This document shows positions 26,267 to 35,082 of a stretch of 64,000 bases of DNA, piece after piece. Position 1 is the first letter of the stretch. Every line of letters starts with the position of its first letter. Under the pieces are notes generated by a model. The model did not search any database. It saw only the letters and a program-made list of their open reading frames with translations, and was not told the DNA's origin. This stretch comes from JADJPO01 sp963724535 (GTDB lineage: Bacteria; Actinomycetota; Actinomycetes; Actinomycetales; Kineosporiaceae): the NCBI GenBank assembly GCA_963724535.1, contig CAVRVD010000017.1, positions 484,500 through 548,499 of the forward strand. Reading direction: 5' to 3'. The translations under genes and the position numbers were made by a program.

Positions 26267-28407
26267 GCGCCGACACCCAGACCACCCGCACCGTCGCACC
26301 GCTGCCGACCGAGCTGCTGCCGGACGAGGTGGTGACCCGGTCGCTGGTCCGCGACGTCCGGCTGCCCGGCCCGGACGGCGGGGCCTCGCCCGGCGTGCTG
26401 GCGCTGGTCACTCTCGACAACGGGCGTGACCACACCCGGCCGACCACGCTGGGTCCGGCCGGGTTGGCCGAGCTGGACGGCGCGCTGGCCCGCCTCGCCG
26501 AGCGCGCGGCCGCCGGCGAGATCGTGGCGGTCGGCGTGACCGGCAAGCCGTTCTTCTTCTGCGCCGGCGCCGATCTGAAGATGGCCGCGGACGGCGCCGC
26601 GACGGCCGTCGACCCAGCGGCCGCCCGCGAGACCGCGCTGGCGATCGGCCGCTTCGGCCACCAGGCGCTGGGCCGGCTCGGTGAGCTCGGGGTGCCCTCG
26701 TTCGCCTTCGTCAACGGCCTGGCCCTGGGCGGCGGGATGGAGCTGGCCCTGCACTGCACCTACCGCAGTGTCTCCGCCGCCGCCCCGGCGCTCGGCCTGC
26801 CCGAGTGCTTCCTGGGCATCCTGCCGGGCTGGGGCGGCACCTACCTCCTGCCCAACCTGGTCGGGCCGCAGCGGGCGCTCGAGGTGATCGTCGCCAACGC
26901 GATGAACAACAACAAGACCCTCTCCCCGCAGCAGGCTCATCAGGCGGGCATCGTCGACGTGATGTTCGGCCCGGCCGACTTCCTGGCCCGTTCGCTGCGG
27001 TGGGCCGCCGAGGTACTCACCGACCGGGCCAGGATCGAGCGCCCGAAGGTGGACCGGGCGGAGTCGACCTGGGCCGAGGCGGCCGCGGCGGCCCGGGCCG
27101 CCGCCGACGCCAAGGTGCACGGCGCCGCCCCGGCCCCCTACCGAGCGATCGACCTGGTCGAGAGCGCCCGGACGGCGCAGCGGTCGGACGCGTTCGCGGC
27201 CGAGGACCAGGGCCTGGCCGACCTGATCCTGAGCCCCGAGTTCGCCGCCGGACTGTACGCGTTCGACCTGGTGAACAAACGCGCCAAGCGCCCGGTGGGC
27301 GTGCCCGATGCCGCCTTGGCCCGCCCGGTCACCACGGTCGGCGTGGTCGGCGCCGGGCTGATGGCCAGTCAGCTGGCGCTACTGTTCGTGCGCCGGCTCA
27401 AGGTGCCGGTGGTGATCACCGACCTGGACGCCGAGCGGGTCGAGCGGGGACTGGCCATGGTGCACGGCGAGATCGCCGCACTGCGCGAGAAGGGACGGCT
27501 GTCCCCCGACGCGGCGAACCGGTTGACCGCGCTGGTCAGCGGATCCACCGACGCGGCCGTCTTCGCCGACGCCGACCTGGTCATCGAGGCGGTGTTCGAG
27601 GAGCTGGAGGTCAAGAAGCAGGTCGTCGCCGACCTCGAGCGCGTGGTCCGCCCGGACTGCGTGCTGATGACCAACACCTCCTCACTGTCGGTGACCGCGA
27701 TGGCCGCCGAGGCCGCTCACCCGGAGCGGGTGGTCGGGTTCCACTTCTTCAACCCGGTGGCGGTGCTGCCGCTGGTCGAGGTGGTGCGCGGCGAGCGCAC
27801 CGACGACGACACGTTGGCCACAGCGTTCGCGGTCGGCAAGCAGCTGCGCAAGTCGTGCGTGCTCGTCCAGGACGCCCCGGCGTTCGTGGTCAACCGGCTC
27901 CTCACCCGGCTGATGGGCGAGGTGCTGGCCGCCGTCGACGAGGGCACCCCGGTGGAAGAGGCGGACGCCGCGCTGGCCCCGCTCGGGCTGCCGATGTCGC
28001 CGTTCATCCTGCTGCAGCTGGTGGGTCCGGCGGTGGCCCTGCACGTGGCCCGCACCATGCACGAGGCGTTCCCGGACCGGTTCGTGGTCTCGGCGACCTT
28101 GGAGCGGGTCGTGCAGGCCGGTCGCGGTGGCATCTACGCCTGGGGCCCGGACGGCAAGCCCTTCGTCGACGAGGAGACCCGGGTCCTGCTGGCGCCGGCA
28201 TCCGGCACGGCCGCGGACGCCCCGACCGGCCGGCAGGTCCGCGAGCGGGCGCTGGCGGCGTTGGCGCAGGAGTGCCGGATCATGCTGGACGACGGCGTGG
28301 TCGCCGACGCCGCGGACATCGACCTGTGCCTGCTGCTCGGCGCCGGCTGGCCGTTCCACCTCGGTGGGATCACGCCGTACCTGCGTCGCACCGGCTACCT
28401 GGACTGA
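26263..28407 (+). CDS. fadB: Multifunctional enoyl-CoA hydratase / 3-hydroxyacyl-CoA dehydrogenase
   Basis: A 714-residue fusion carrying out hydration and NAD-dependent oxidation in beta-oxidation. The N-terminal crotonase domain has the oxyanion-hole motifs FFFCAGADLKM and FVNGLALGGGMELALHCTYR, with the catalytic Glu in LGLPECFLGILPGWGG. The dehydrogenase part begins near residue 350 with a Rossmann motif VGVVGAGLMASQLA; GFHFFNPVAVLPLVEVV carries the catalytic His, and the C-terminal helical domain includes DAPAFVVNRLLTR. The GTG start is embedded in the fadA stop. It works with FadA as the trifunctional complex. Confidence 0.95.
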   Translation: MSADTQTTRTVAPLPTELLPDEVVTRSLVRDVRLPGPDGGASPGVLALVTLDNGRDHTRPTTLGPAGLAELDGALARLAERAAAGEIVAVGVTGKPFFFCAGADLKMAADGAATAVDPAAARETALAIGRFGHQALGRLGELGVPSFAFVNGLALGGGMELALHCTYRSVSAAAPALGLPECFLGILPGWGGTYLLPNLVGPQRALEVIVANAMNNNKTLSPQQAHQAGIVDVMFGPADFLARSLRWAAEVLTDRARIERPKVDRAESTWAEAAAAARAAADAKVHGAAPAPYRAIDLVESARTAQRSDAFAAEDQGLADLILSPEFAAGLYAFDLVNKRAKRPVGVPDAALARPVTTVGVVGAGLMASQLALLFVRRLKVPVVITDLDAERVERGLAMVHGEIAALREKGRLSPDAANRLTALVSGSTDAAVFADADLVIEAVFEELEVKKQVVADLERVVRPDCVLMTNTSSLSVTAMAAEAAHPERVVGFHFFNPVAVLPLVEVVRGERTDDDTLATAFAVGKQLRKSCVLVQDAPAFVVNRLLTRLMGEVLAAVDEGTPVEEADAALAPLGLPMSPFILLQLVGPAVALHVARTMHEAFPDRFVVSATLERVVQAGRGGIYAWGPDGKPFVDEETRVLLAPASGTAADAPTGRQVRERALAALAQECRIMLDDGVVADAADIDLCLLLGAGWPFHLGGITPYLRRTGYLD

Positions 28408-28431
28408 CTCTGTACCTGCACCGCCGGTCTG

Positions 28432-28464
28432 CGCTGAACGTCTCCGCTGAACGTCTCAGCTGAA
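28432..28464. repeat. 13-bp tandem repeat at the convergent ends of fadB and a peptidase gene
   Basis: CGCTGAACGTCTC occurs at 28432-28444 and again at 28445-28457, followed by a partial third copy (AGCTGAAC). The repeat spans the stop codon of the reverse-strand peptidase gene and fills most of the 48-bp gap after fadB. Confidence 0.8.
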
Positions 28465-30180
28465 CCTGGCGCGCAACGCCGCGGCGTAGTCCGCGGTACC
28501 CCGGGCCAGGCCCGACCGGTCCAGGCCGAGCACCTCGCGCAGCGCCACCTGCTCGACGACCCCGCTGCCCTCGTCGGCGGGCCGGGCGGCCGCCGTGCGG
28601 TAGAGCTCGAAGAGGGTGGCCTCACCGTACTCGGCGGCGATGTACAGGCAGGTGAGCCAGGCGTCGGTGTAGGCCTGAGCCACCTCGGCCGCGCTGCCGC
28701 CGTAGAACTGATCGGGGTCGGCGACCAGGCCGGGTCGCCACCGGCCCTCGGCCAGGGCCCGCCAGGTGGTCCCAGACAGGCCGCGCTGATCGAGGGCGGC
28801 GACATCGTCGACCCGACCCGAGCGGACCCGGTGGTAGGCCGTGTACTCGGCGATCCCCTCGACGAGCCAGGTCGGCGGCTCACGCTCGCCGTCCAGGGCC
28901 AACGCCACGTGCGTGGTCTCGTGGCGCAGGACCGCAGCCGTCCGGTCGAGGTCGGCACCGGCCCGGTCGAGCAGCAGCGGGGTGACGGCCAGGCGGGCCG
29001 CGGCCGGGGAGCCCGCGGCGTCCGAGCCGGCCAGGGTACGCACCTCGGCGGCGAAGGCAGCCGGTCCGCCGGCCCCGTGCCCGGTCTCAGCCACCGCCTC
29101 GGTCACCGTCTCGGACACGGTCCCACCGACAGCCTCACCGACAGCCTCACCGACAGCAGGGTCGCGGGCGCCGATGCCGCCATGCTCGGCGAACCAGCTC
29201 GCCAGGACCTGCTGGTCGGTCGTGGCGTAGGCGACCACCCGACCGGTCCAGGTCGGTGACGACACGACGTCCTGGACGTCGATCACGGCCGCCTCGAGGG
29301 TGTCGGCCAGAGCCGCGTTCTGTACCCGACGGCTCGGGTCCCCGACCACCAGGGCGTGCGGACGGCGCACCACGTCGACGGCGCCGCGCACCCACGGCTC
29401 GATCGGTGCCGGGCGAATCCCGGCGGTGGTCCCGAGCGCCTGGGCACGGTCTGCGGCGACGTCGTCGACCAGCCACCAGGTCCGCCCCCGCAGACCGACC
29501 TGCAGGGTCAGCCGGGTGGCCACCGAGGCAGCGTCCCAGGGAGCGAGGGTGTAGCCGAGGCGGACCGGGACCTGCAGCGTGCGGAGGTAGCCGGGGCGTG
29601 ACGGGCCGGGCAGCAGCACGGCGCCGGTGCCGTCGGCGGCCGTGATCCCCCGCAGGGACAGCCCGCTCGCCCCGACGGAGTCGGCGCGCTCCGGCAGCCC
29701 GCCCCACCGGGTCCGCAGCGCGGAGTCGGCGGGATCGGCCAGCGCCGCCAGGGCAGGGCCGTTGCCGCTGCGCAGCGCGGCGTCGATGCGGTCGAGCAGC
29801 TGCTCGATGCCGGCCTGGGCGTCCGCGCCAGCGCGCAACGCCGCCAACCGGTCGAGGACGCCGCCGAGGCCGATGCCCGCGGCGGCGACGGCGGCGACGG
29901 CCAGTGATGCGACCACGGCCAACACAGCAGGGCGCGGACGACGCCGGCGCCGGGGGGCGTTCAGGCCGACGCCGGGCAGTGGCCAGGGACCTGTGGGAGG
30001 TCCGGTCACGACCCGCTGCGGCCGCCCGGCCTCTGTACGCAGGGCGATCCCGGACGGGACCGTCGCGGGCACTGTCGGGGTTGAGGTGGAGAGACCCGGC
30101 GGGTCGTTCTGACCCGGCTGATCCCTCCAGTGCATGAGCGGAACGGTAGCCGGGTCACGCAGGTCACGGTCCCGCTTCAT
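28456..30180 (-). CDS. Membrane-anchored zinc metallopeptidase (MA clan-like)
   Basis: A 574-residue protein with a long Pro-rich cytoplasmic N-terminus, one transmembrane helix (AVLAVVASLAVAAVAAAGIGLGG) and a large outer domain. The motif HETTH (420-424) with a downstream Glu (WLVEGIAEY, Glu441) is a gluzincin zinc site. LRHETTHVALALDG and the DAWLTCLYIAAEYGEATLFELY tail match peptidase-MA-like families of actinobacteria. Residues near 345-365 form an Ala/Val/Glu/Thr repeat (EAVGEAV type) encoded by short DNA repeats around 29124-29157. Start ATG 30180 or ATG 30135; neither has a clear ribosome site. The substrate is unknown. Confidence 0.8.
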   Translation of the reverse strand: MKRDRDLRDPATVPLMHWRDQPGQNDPPGLSTSTPTVPATVPSGIALRTEAGRPQRVVTGPPTGPWPLPGVGLNAPRRRRRPRPAVLAVVASLAVAAVAAAGIGLGGVLDRLAALRAGADAQAGIEQLLDRIDAALRSGNGPALAALADPADSALRTRWGGLPERADSVGASGLSLRGITAADGTGAVLLPGPSRPGYLRTLQVPVRLGYTLAPWDAASVATRLTLQVGLRGRTWWLVDDVAADRAQALGTTAGIRPAPIEPWVRGAVDVVRRPHALVVGDPSRRVQNAALADTLEAAVIDVQDVVSSPTWTGRVVAYATTDQQVLASWFAEHGGIGARDPAVGEAVGEAVGGTVSETVTEAVAETGHGAGGPAAFAAEVRTLAGSDAAGSPAAARLAVTPLLLDRAGADLDRTAAVLRHETTHVALALDGEREPPTWLVEGIAEYTAYHRVRSGRVDDVAALDQRGLSGTTWRALAEGRWRPGLVADPDQFYGGSAAEVAQAYTDAWLTCLYIAAEYGEATLFELYRTAAARPADEGSGVVEQVALREVLGLDRSGLARGTADYAAALRARFS

Positions 30181-30272
30181 CCGATTGCGACCGGTTCGGC
30201 CTCCTCATCGACCTGCTCCACCGGAGCGAACTGTGTGCAACGATCTGGTCACTCAAGGGGCCCGCAACTACT

Positions 30273-31202
30273 GTGCGTCACATGAATACCCGGCAGAACC
30301 CCCTCGAGCTGCGTCAGGCGATACTCAGTGTGTCTGTCGTTCATGGAGTGGACCTCGACCCGGGCGACTCGGGTGTGCGGGTCGGTGGCGCCCTGGTCAC
30401 CTGGACCGAGATCGACCGGACCTGCGGCGACCACCACCCGGGCTCGGTCGCCGGGCAGCACCGGATCACCAACCTGCTGCGACTGCGGTCCTGGGTGGCC
30501 GGGCTGGGGGCGGCAGCGGCGACCGCGCTCGGCGACGCCGTCCAGCTGCTCGCCCTGCCGGCCGGCCATCTGGACCATCTCGGGCCCGCCTGGGTCCGCC
30601 ACCCGGTGACCGGTGGGGCGCTGTCCTACGGCGTGGGGGTGGCGGTCGACGACCCGGACCTCGACCCGCCGGACGTCGACCTGCTGGACCTCGACCCGGC
30701 CACGATCGACCTACGGGACGACGCCGGGCCGGCCTCGGCGAACACCGCCCGGGTGCTGCCCCTGCCGCCGTCCGTGCTGGCCGCGGCCGGCGTGGACGCC
30801 GACGCCGCCTGGCAGGCGGCCCGGCGGCACGCCGACGAGATGTCCCGGGTGGCCGCCGAGCTGCTCACCACCACCGGCCCGCGAGCGGGACGGTTGGCCC
30901 CGGTGGGCGGCTGCGACGTGCTGACCCTGTTGTCCGTGGAGCCGTTGCGTCGGGCCCTGGCCGACGGGGATGGCAGCGGGATGCGCGCGGTCGCCGTCCC
31001 GGACCGTCGGCACGGCTGGTACGACCTGACCCAGATCGACCCGGCCTACCTGCCCCTGTGCTGGCAGCTGACCGAGGAGGCCGACCGCGGGGTGCAGGTC
31101 CCGCTGCTCGTCACCCGGGACGAGGTCGCCGCGGTGCGCCGGCACCGGCCCCTGACGCGCGGCAGCAACGACGTCAACCGGCCTTGGGCCGCACCGGCTT
31201 GA
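30273..31202 (+). CDS. Conserved actinobacterial protein of unknown function
   Basis: A 309-residue soluble protein I cannot assign to a named family. It is acidic in the middle (DDPDLDPPDVDLLDLDPATIDLRDD), has no membrane helix and no catalytic motif I recognise. GTG 30273 lies 12 bp after AAGGGG; ATG 30282 is an alternative. It is divergent from the metallopeptidase, and its last 29 bases overlap the end of dxs on the opposite strand. Codon use looks like its neighbours. Confidence 0.75.
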   Translation: MRHMNTRQNPLELRQAILSVSVVHGVDLDPGDSGVRVGGALVTWTEIDRTCGDHHPGSVAGQHRITNLLRLRSWVAGLGAAAATALGDAVQLLALPAGHLDHLGPAWVRHPVTGGALSYGVGVAVDDPDLDPPDVDLLDLDPATIDLRDDAGPASANTARVLPLPPSVLAAAGVDADAAWQAARRHADEMSRVAAELLTTTGPRAGRLAPVGGCDVLTLLSVEPLRRALADGDGSGMRAVAVPDRRHGWYDLTQIDPAYLPLCWQLTEEADRGVQVPLLVTRDEVAAVRRHRPLTRGSNDVNRPWAAPA

Positions 31203-33168
31203 GCCCCACCACGTCGGGGGCGGCCACCGCTGTGGCCTCCTCGGGTCCGACCTGCCGGTCGAGCTGGAGCCGGCTGAGCACCTGCGGGCCGATGGCCTCG
31301 GCGGTCAGGCCGATCTCGTCGAGAACCTGCGCGCGCTGGGCGTGGTCGATGAACCGGCCGGGCACACCGAAGATCTGGACCGCCGCAGGCTGGTCGGCGC
31401 CGTGCGGCTGTACGTCAGCCAGGGCATCGCGCAGGGCGCTGCCGACGCCACCGGAGGCCACGTTGTCCTCGATGACCACCACATGTCGGTGGCCGGCCGC
31501 CAGCTCGATCAGCGAGGCCGGCAGCGGGACAACCCACCGCGGGTCGACGACGGTGACCGGGATCCCCTGCGCCGACAGGGTGTCGGCGACCTCGAGTGCC
31601 GTGGTCGCCATCGCCCCCACGGCGACCAGCAGGACGTCGGCGCCGGCCACGGACCGGCTGTCCCGGCGCAGGACGTCGAGCGCCCCGTCGCCGGCACCGA
31701 TCCGCTCGAGGGCGGGCAGGTCGGCCGGCACCGCGCCCTTGGGGAAGCGGACGACGGTGGGGGCGTCGGCCACGGCCACCGCCTCGGCCAGCTCGGCACG
31801 CAAGGTGGCGGCGTCCCGCGGCGCGGCCAGCCGCAGGCCGGGCACCAGGGACAGCAGCGAGATGTCCCACATGCCGTGGTGGCTCGCCCCGTCGTCCCCG
31901 GTGATCCCGGCCCGGTCCAGGACGAAGGTGACCCCGGCCCGGTGCAGAGCACAGTCCATGAGCACCTGGTCGAAGGCACGGTTGAGGAAGGTGGCGTAGA
32001 CGGCGACGACCGGGTGCAGACCGGCGAAGGCCATCCCGGCAGCACTGGTGGCGGCGTGCTGCTCGGCGATCCCGACGTCGAAGACCCGCTCCGGGTAGGC
32101 CTTGGCAAAGGCGTCCAGCCCAACCGGGATCTGCATGGCGGCGGTGATGCCCACCAGATCGGGTCGGGTGTCGGCGAGCTCGGTGACCGCCTCGGCGAAC
32201 ACCGACGTCCACGACGGACCGGCGCCGGGCGGGGCGATCGCCTGGCCCGTCTCCGGGTCGATCACACCGATCCCGTGGAACCGGTCGGCGTCGTCGTTCT
32301 CGGCAGGCGCGTAGCCGTTGCCCTTGCGGGTGATGGCATGCACGATGACCGGCCCGCCGTACTCGCGGGCTCGGTGCAGCATGTGCTCGAGCTCACCGAT
32401 GTCGTGCCCGTCGACCGGGCCGAGGTACTTGATGCCGAGGTCCTCGAACATGCCCTGTGGGGCGACGACGTCCTTGAGGCCCTTCTTCATGCCGTGCAGC
32501 GCCTCGAAGGCCATCCGACCTGGGCGGCCACTGCGTTGCAGTGCGTACTTGCCCCAGTCCAGGAACCGCTCGTATCCGCGGGTGGTGCGCAGCGTGGCCA
32601 GGTGGTGGGCCAAGCCGCCGATGGTCGGAGCGTAGGACCGCTCGTTGTCGTTGACCACGATCACCAGCCGCCGGTCCTCCCCGGCGGCGATGTTGTTCAG
32701 CGCCTCCCAGGACATCCCACCGGTCAGCGCCCCGTCGCCGACCACGGCCACGACGCACCGCTCGTGCTCGCCGCGCAGCTGGTGGGCCTTGGCGATCCCG
32801 TCGGCCCAGGACAGGGCCGTGGAGGCGTGCGAGTTCTCGACGATGTCGTGCTCGGACTCGGCGCGGCTGGGATAGCCGGACATGCCGTTCTTGCGGCGCA
32901 ACGCCGAGAAGTCGTGCCGACCGGTGAGCAGCTTGTGCACGTAGGCCTGGTGGCCGGTGTCGAAGATGATCCGGTCGACCGGGGAGTCGAAGACCCGGTG
33001 CAGGGCGATGGTCAGCTCGACCACGCCGAGGTTCGGGCCGAGATGCCCCCCGGTCCGGGACACCTTCTCGACCAGGAACTCCCTGACCTGGCGGGCCAGG
33101 TCGTCCAGCTCAGATGGGGTCAGCCGGCGCAGGTCCGCCGGCCCGTCGATCGAGCCGAGCTCCACCAT
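31174..33168 (-). CDS. dxs: 1-deoxy-D-xylulose-5-phosphate synthase
   Basis: A 664-residue thiamine-diphosphate enzyme that condenses pyruvate and glyceraldehyde-3-phosphate, the first step of the MEP isoprenoid pathway. The ThDP-binding motif begins GDGALTGGMSWEALNN (144-) and ends with the Asn of VVNDNERS (171-178). GGHLGPNLGVVELTIALH and FDTGHQAYVHKLLTGR are N-terminal marks, and GIAEQHAATSAAGMA carries the catalytic Glu. The C-terminal transketolase-like domain is complete, with a tail of about 20 extra residues. ATG 33168 gives the family start. The 3' end overlaps an opposite gene by 29 bp. Confidence 0.96.
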   Translation of the reverse strand: MVELGSIDGPADLRRLTPSELDDLARQVREFLVEKVSRTGGHLGPNLGVVELTIALHRVFDSPVDRIIFDTGHQAYVHKLLTGRHDFSALRRKNGMSGYPSRAESEHDIVENSHASTALSWADGIAKAHQLRGEHERCVVAVVGDGALTGGMSWEALNNIAAGEDRRLVIVVNDNERSYAPTIGGLAHHLATLRTTRGYERFLDWGKYALQRSGRPGRMAFEALHGMKKGLKDVVAPQGMFEDLGIKYLGPVDGHDIGELEHMLHRAREYGGPVIVHAITRKGNGYAPAENDDADRFHGIGVIDPETGQAIAPPGAGPSWTSVFAEAVTELADTRPDLVGITAAMQIPVGLDAFAKAYPERVFDVGIAEQHAATSAAGMAFAGLHPVVAVYATFLNRAFDQVLMDCALHRAGVTFVLDRAGITGDDGASHHGMWDISLLSLVPGLRLAAPRDAATLRAELAEAVAVADAPTVVRFPKGAVPADLPALERIGAGDGALDVLRRDSRSVAGADVLLVAVGAMATTALEVADTLSAQGIPVTVVDPRWVVPLPASLIELAAGHRHVVVIEDNVASGGVGSALRDALADVQPHGADQPAAVQIFGVPGRFIDHAQRAQVLDEIGLTAEAIGPQVLSRLQLDRQVGPEEATAVAAPDVVGLKPVRPKAG

Positions 33169-33274
33169 GGTCCGCAGTCCTCCTGGTCGGTTCGAGCAGC
33201 GCCGGCCATGCACCGACGTCCCGTTGAGTCTAGGAGGGCGCGCCGGACCCGGCCGGTCGAAGTGGGGCCCATCC

Positions 33275-33345
33275 ACCTGATCCCCACATCACATCCACCC
33301 GCACACCACCCGCACATCACCCCCACATCATCGGCACAGACCCAC
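33275..33345. repeat. Low-complexity CA/C-rich tract upstream of dxs
   Basis: This 70-bp stretch consists of degenerate CACATCAC, CACCCGCACA and CACCCCCACAT units with almost no G on the plus strand, so the dxs leader strand is GT-rich. It lies about 110-175 bp before the dxs start, where the promoter should be. It could influence transcription start or DNA structure; no clear motif is visible. Confidence 0.5.
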
Positions 33346-33398
33346 CCACGACGCCCACCGTGACGGCCACGGGTGAGCCCGGCCCCACTCGCTGCCCC

Positions 33399-33773
33399 TC
33401 ATAGCCGAGGAACGTGGCGGTGGCCGCGCAGCGCTGCGTCGACCAGGCCCACGGCGCGCTGGGCTGCCAGCAGCCGGCCGTGCTCGACGTCCATCGCCTC
33501 GAAGGTCGAGGCCAGCACCTGCGGTGCCACGACGTCCGCCAGCGCGGTGCGCGCTGTGGCCCGGGCCCGGCCCAGGGCGGCCAGGTCGGCCTCCACGTGG
33601 GCGGCGGCCAGGTGGGCCAGTACCAGCGGGTGCCTGGTCAGGACCGGCTGGCCGCGGTAGTCGGCCGGGCAAAGGTCGAGCATCCAGGCGACAGCGGTGC
33701 GCTCCCAGCCGGACACCTCCGGCGGGTGCACCTGATGCGGCCACCCGGGCGGGACCCGCACGCCCTCAGGCAT
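33399..33773 (-). CDS. Small conserved protein at the end of the xyl operon, function unknown
   Basis: A 124-residue soluble protein rich in Ala, Leu, Val and His. It begins with MPEGVRVPPGWPHQVHPPEVSGWERTAVAWMLDLCPADYR and continues as a mostly helical segment (VLAHLAAAHVEADLAALGRARATARTALADV). No domain is recognised. Its ATG overlaps the ROK regulator stop by eight bases, so it is translated from the same message. The WMLDLCPADYR-type start is reminiscent of a conserved actinobacterial family seen beside other genes, hence it need not be part of sugar uptake. Confidence 0.72.
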   Translation of the reverse strand: MPEGVRVPPGWPHQVHPPEVSGWERTAVAWMLDLCPADYRGQPVLTRHPLVLAHLAAAHVEADLAALGRARATARTALADVVAPQVLASTFEAMDVEHGRLLAAQRAVGLVDAALRGHRHVPRL

Positions 33774-35001
33774 GGCGACGTAGCGGCACCCCGGCGCCGC
33801 GCCGCACGGACGAGGGGTCGGTAAGCAGGTCCGACCAGGCCAGCTCGGCGGCTCCGACCAGGCTCGCGTCGCCGCCGAGGGCGGGGACGACGATCCGCAG
33901 CTGCTCGGCGGCAGCGGCCAACGCCGCGGTCTGCAGGCTCGCCGTCACCTCGTCGGCGACCAGCGGGTACACCTCGCGGAGCAGCCCGCCGATGATCAGC
34001 AGCCGAGGGTTGAACAGGTTGACGACGGTGGATATCCCCAACCCCAGGTAGTGGCCGAGTCGGCGCAGTGCGTCGGTGGGATCGCTGCGCCGGCGCAGGG
34101 CGGCCACGATCTCGGCGGTGCCGGTGCTGGCCGGCAGGCCGAGTGCCCTGGCCACCGAGGCGGCGCCGATCTCGGTCTCCCAGCAGCCGCGAGCCCCACA
34201 GCGACACCTCCGTCCGCCGGGGCGGACGACGACGTGTCCGAGCTCGCCGGCGTAGCCGCCGGCCCCGGTCAGCGGCCGACCGCCGAGGATCGCCCCGCCC
34301 CCGACACCGGCCTCCCCGGCGAGGAACACCACGTCCGCCACGCCCCGGGCCGCGCCTCTGCGGTGCTCGGCGAGCAGACCGAGGTCCGCATCGTTGCCAA
34401 CCCGGACCGGTAGACCCGCCAGCCGCTCGGCCAGTAGCTCTCCCAGCGGCTCGTCCACCCAGCCGAGGTTGGGTGCCAGCCGGACACAGCCGTCGCTGCG
34501 GCGCACCACCGCGGGCACGGCCACCACGAGGGCCTGCAGGGCGCCGGCATCGCCGTCCACGCTCACCGCTGAGGCCAGGGCCACCAGGTCATCGGCGACG
34601 CCCCTCGCCGTCCGGTTGCGACCACGCCGGCCACGGCGCCGGGCCAGGACGACGCCGCCCAGCCCGACCAGGGCCACCTCCAGCCCGTCGACGGCGACCA
34701 CCCCGGCGAGCACGTGCACCCGGCTCGGGTCCGTCTCGACCACCAGGGAGGGGCGACCGACCCCGACCGAGGCTCGGTCGGCGCGCTCGCGGACCAGCCC
34801 CGCCCCGGCCAGCTCGCAGACCAGACCCGCGATGGTGCTGCGGTTGAGTGTCAGCAAAGCGGTCAGCTCGGCCCGACTGAGCGGGCCGGAGACGTGCAGA
34901 TGGTTCAGGACCGCGCTGAGGTTGTGCCTGCGCAGATCCTCCTGGGTGCTACCACGCGGTTGCCCGGAGTCCCGGGACGAGCGATGGATCGTGGTCACCA
35001 T
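33766..35001 (-). CDS. ROK-family transcriptional regulator (XylR/Rok7B7 type)
   Basis: A 411-residue repressor-type protein. An N-terminal winged helix (RRHNLSAVLNHLHVSGPLSRAELTALLTLNRSTIAGLVCELAGAGLV) precedes an ROK sugar-kinase-like domain with GYAGELGHVVVRPGG, the zinc-motif cluster CRCGARGCWETEIG and VNLFNPRLLIIGG. ATG 35001 has a GGAGG site. It is encoded directly downstream of xylH on the same strand. In Streptomyces the related Rok7B7 is encoded next to xylFGH and affects its expression, so control of this operon is likely. The palindrome at 38461-38489 is a candidate operator. Confidence 0.92.
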   Translation of the reverse strand: MVTTIHRSSRDSGQPRGSTQEDLRRHNLSAVLNHLHVSGPLSRAELTALLTLNRSTIAGLVCELAGAGLVRERADRASVGVGRPSLVVETDPSRVHVLAGVVAVDGLEVALVGLGGVVLARRRGRRGRNRTARGVADDLVALASAVSVDGDAGALQALVVAVPAVVRRSDGCVRLAPNLGWVDEPLGELLAERLAGLPVRVGNDADLGLLAEHRRGAARGVADVVFLAGEAGVGGGAILGGRPLTGAGGYAGELGHVVVRPGGRRCRCGARGCWETEIGAASVARALGLPASTGTAEIVAALRRRSDPTDALRRLGHYLGLGISTVVNLFNPRLLIIGGLLREVYPLVADEVTASLQTAALAAAAEQLRIVVPALGGDASLVGAAELAWSDLLTDPSSVRRGAGVPLRRHA

Positions 35002-35082
35002 GGGCTCACCTCCAGGTGCGTCCGCGGTCCTCGCTCGCCCGGGACCCTCAGGCCCGGTCCGGCCGGCCGGTGCCGGTCCGGG

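Noticed and set aside
33277..33398. Small secreted protein gene in the CA-rich tract
   Set aside because: No ribosome site or convincing signal peptide; the apparent frame reflects simple-sequence repeats.
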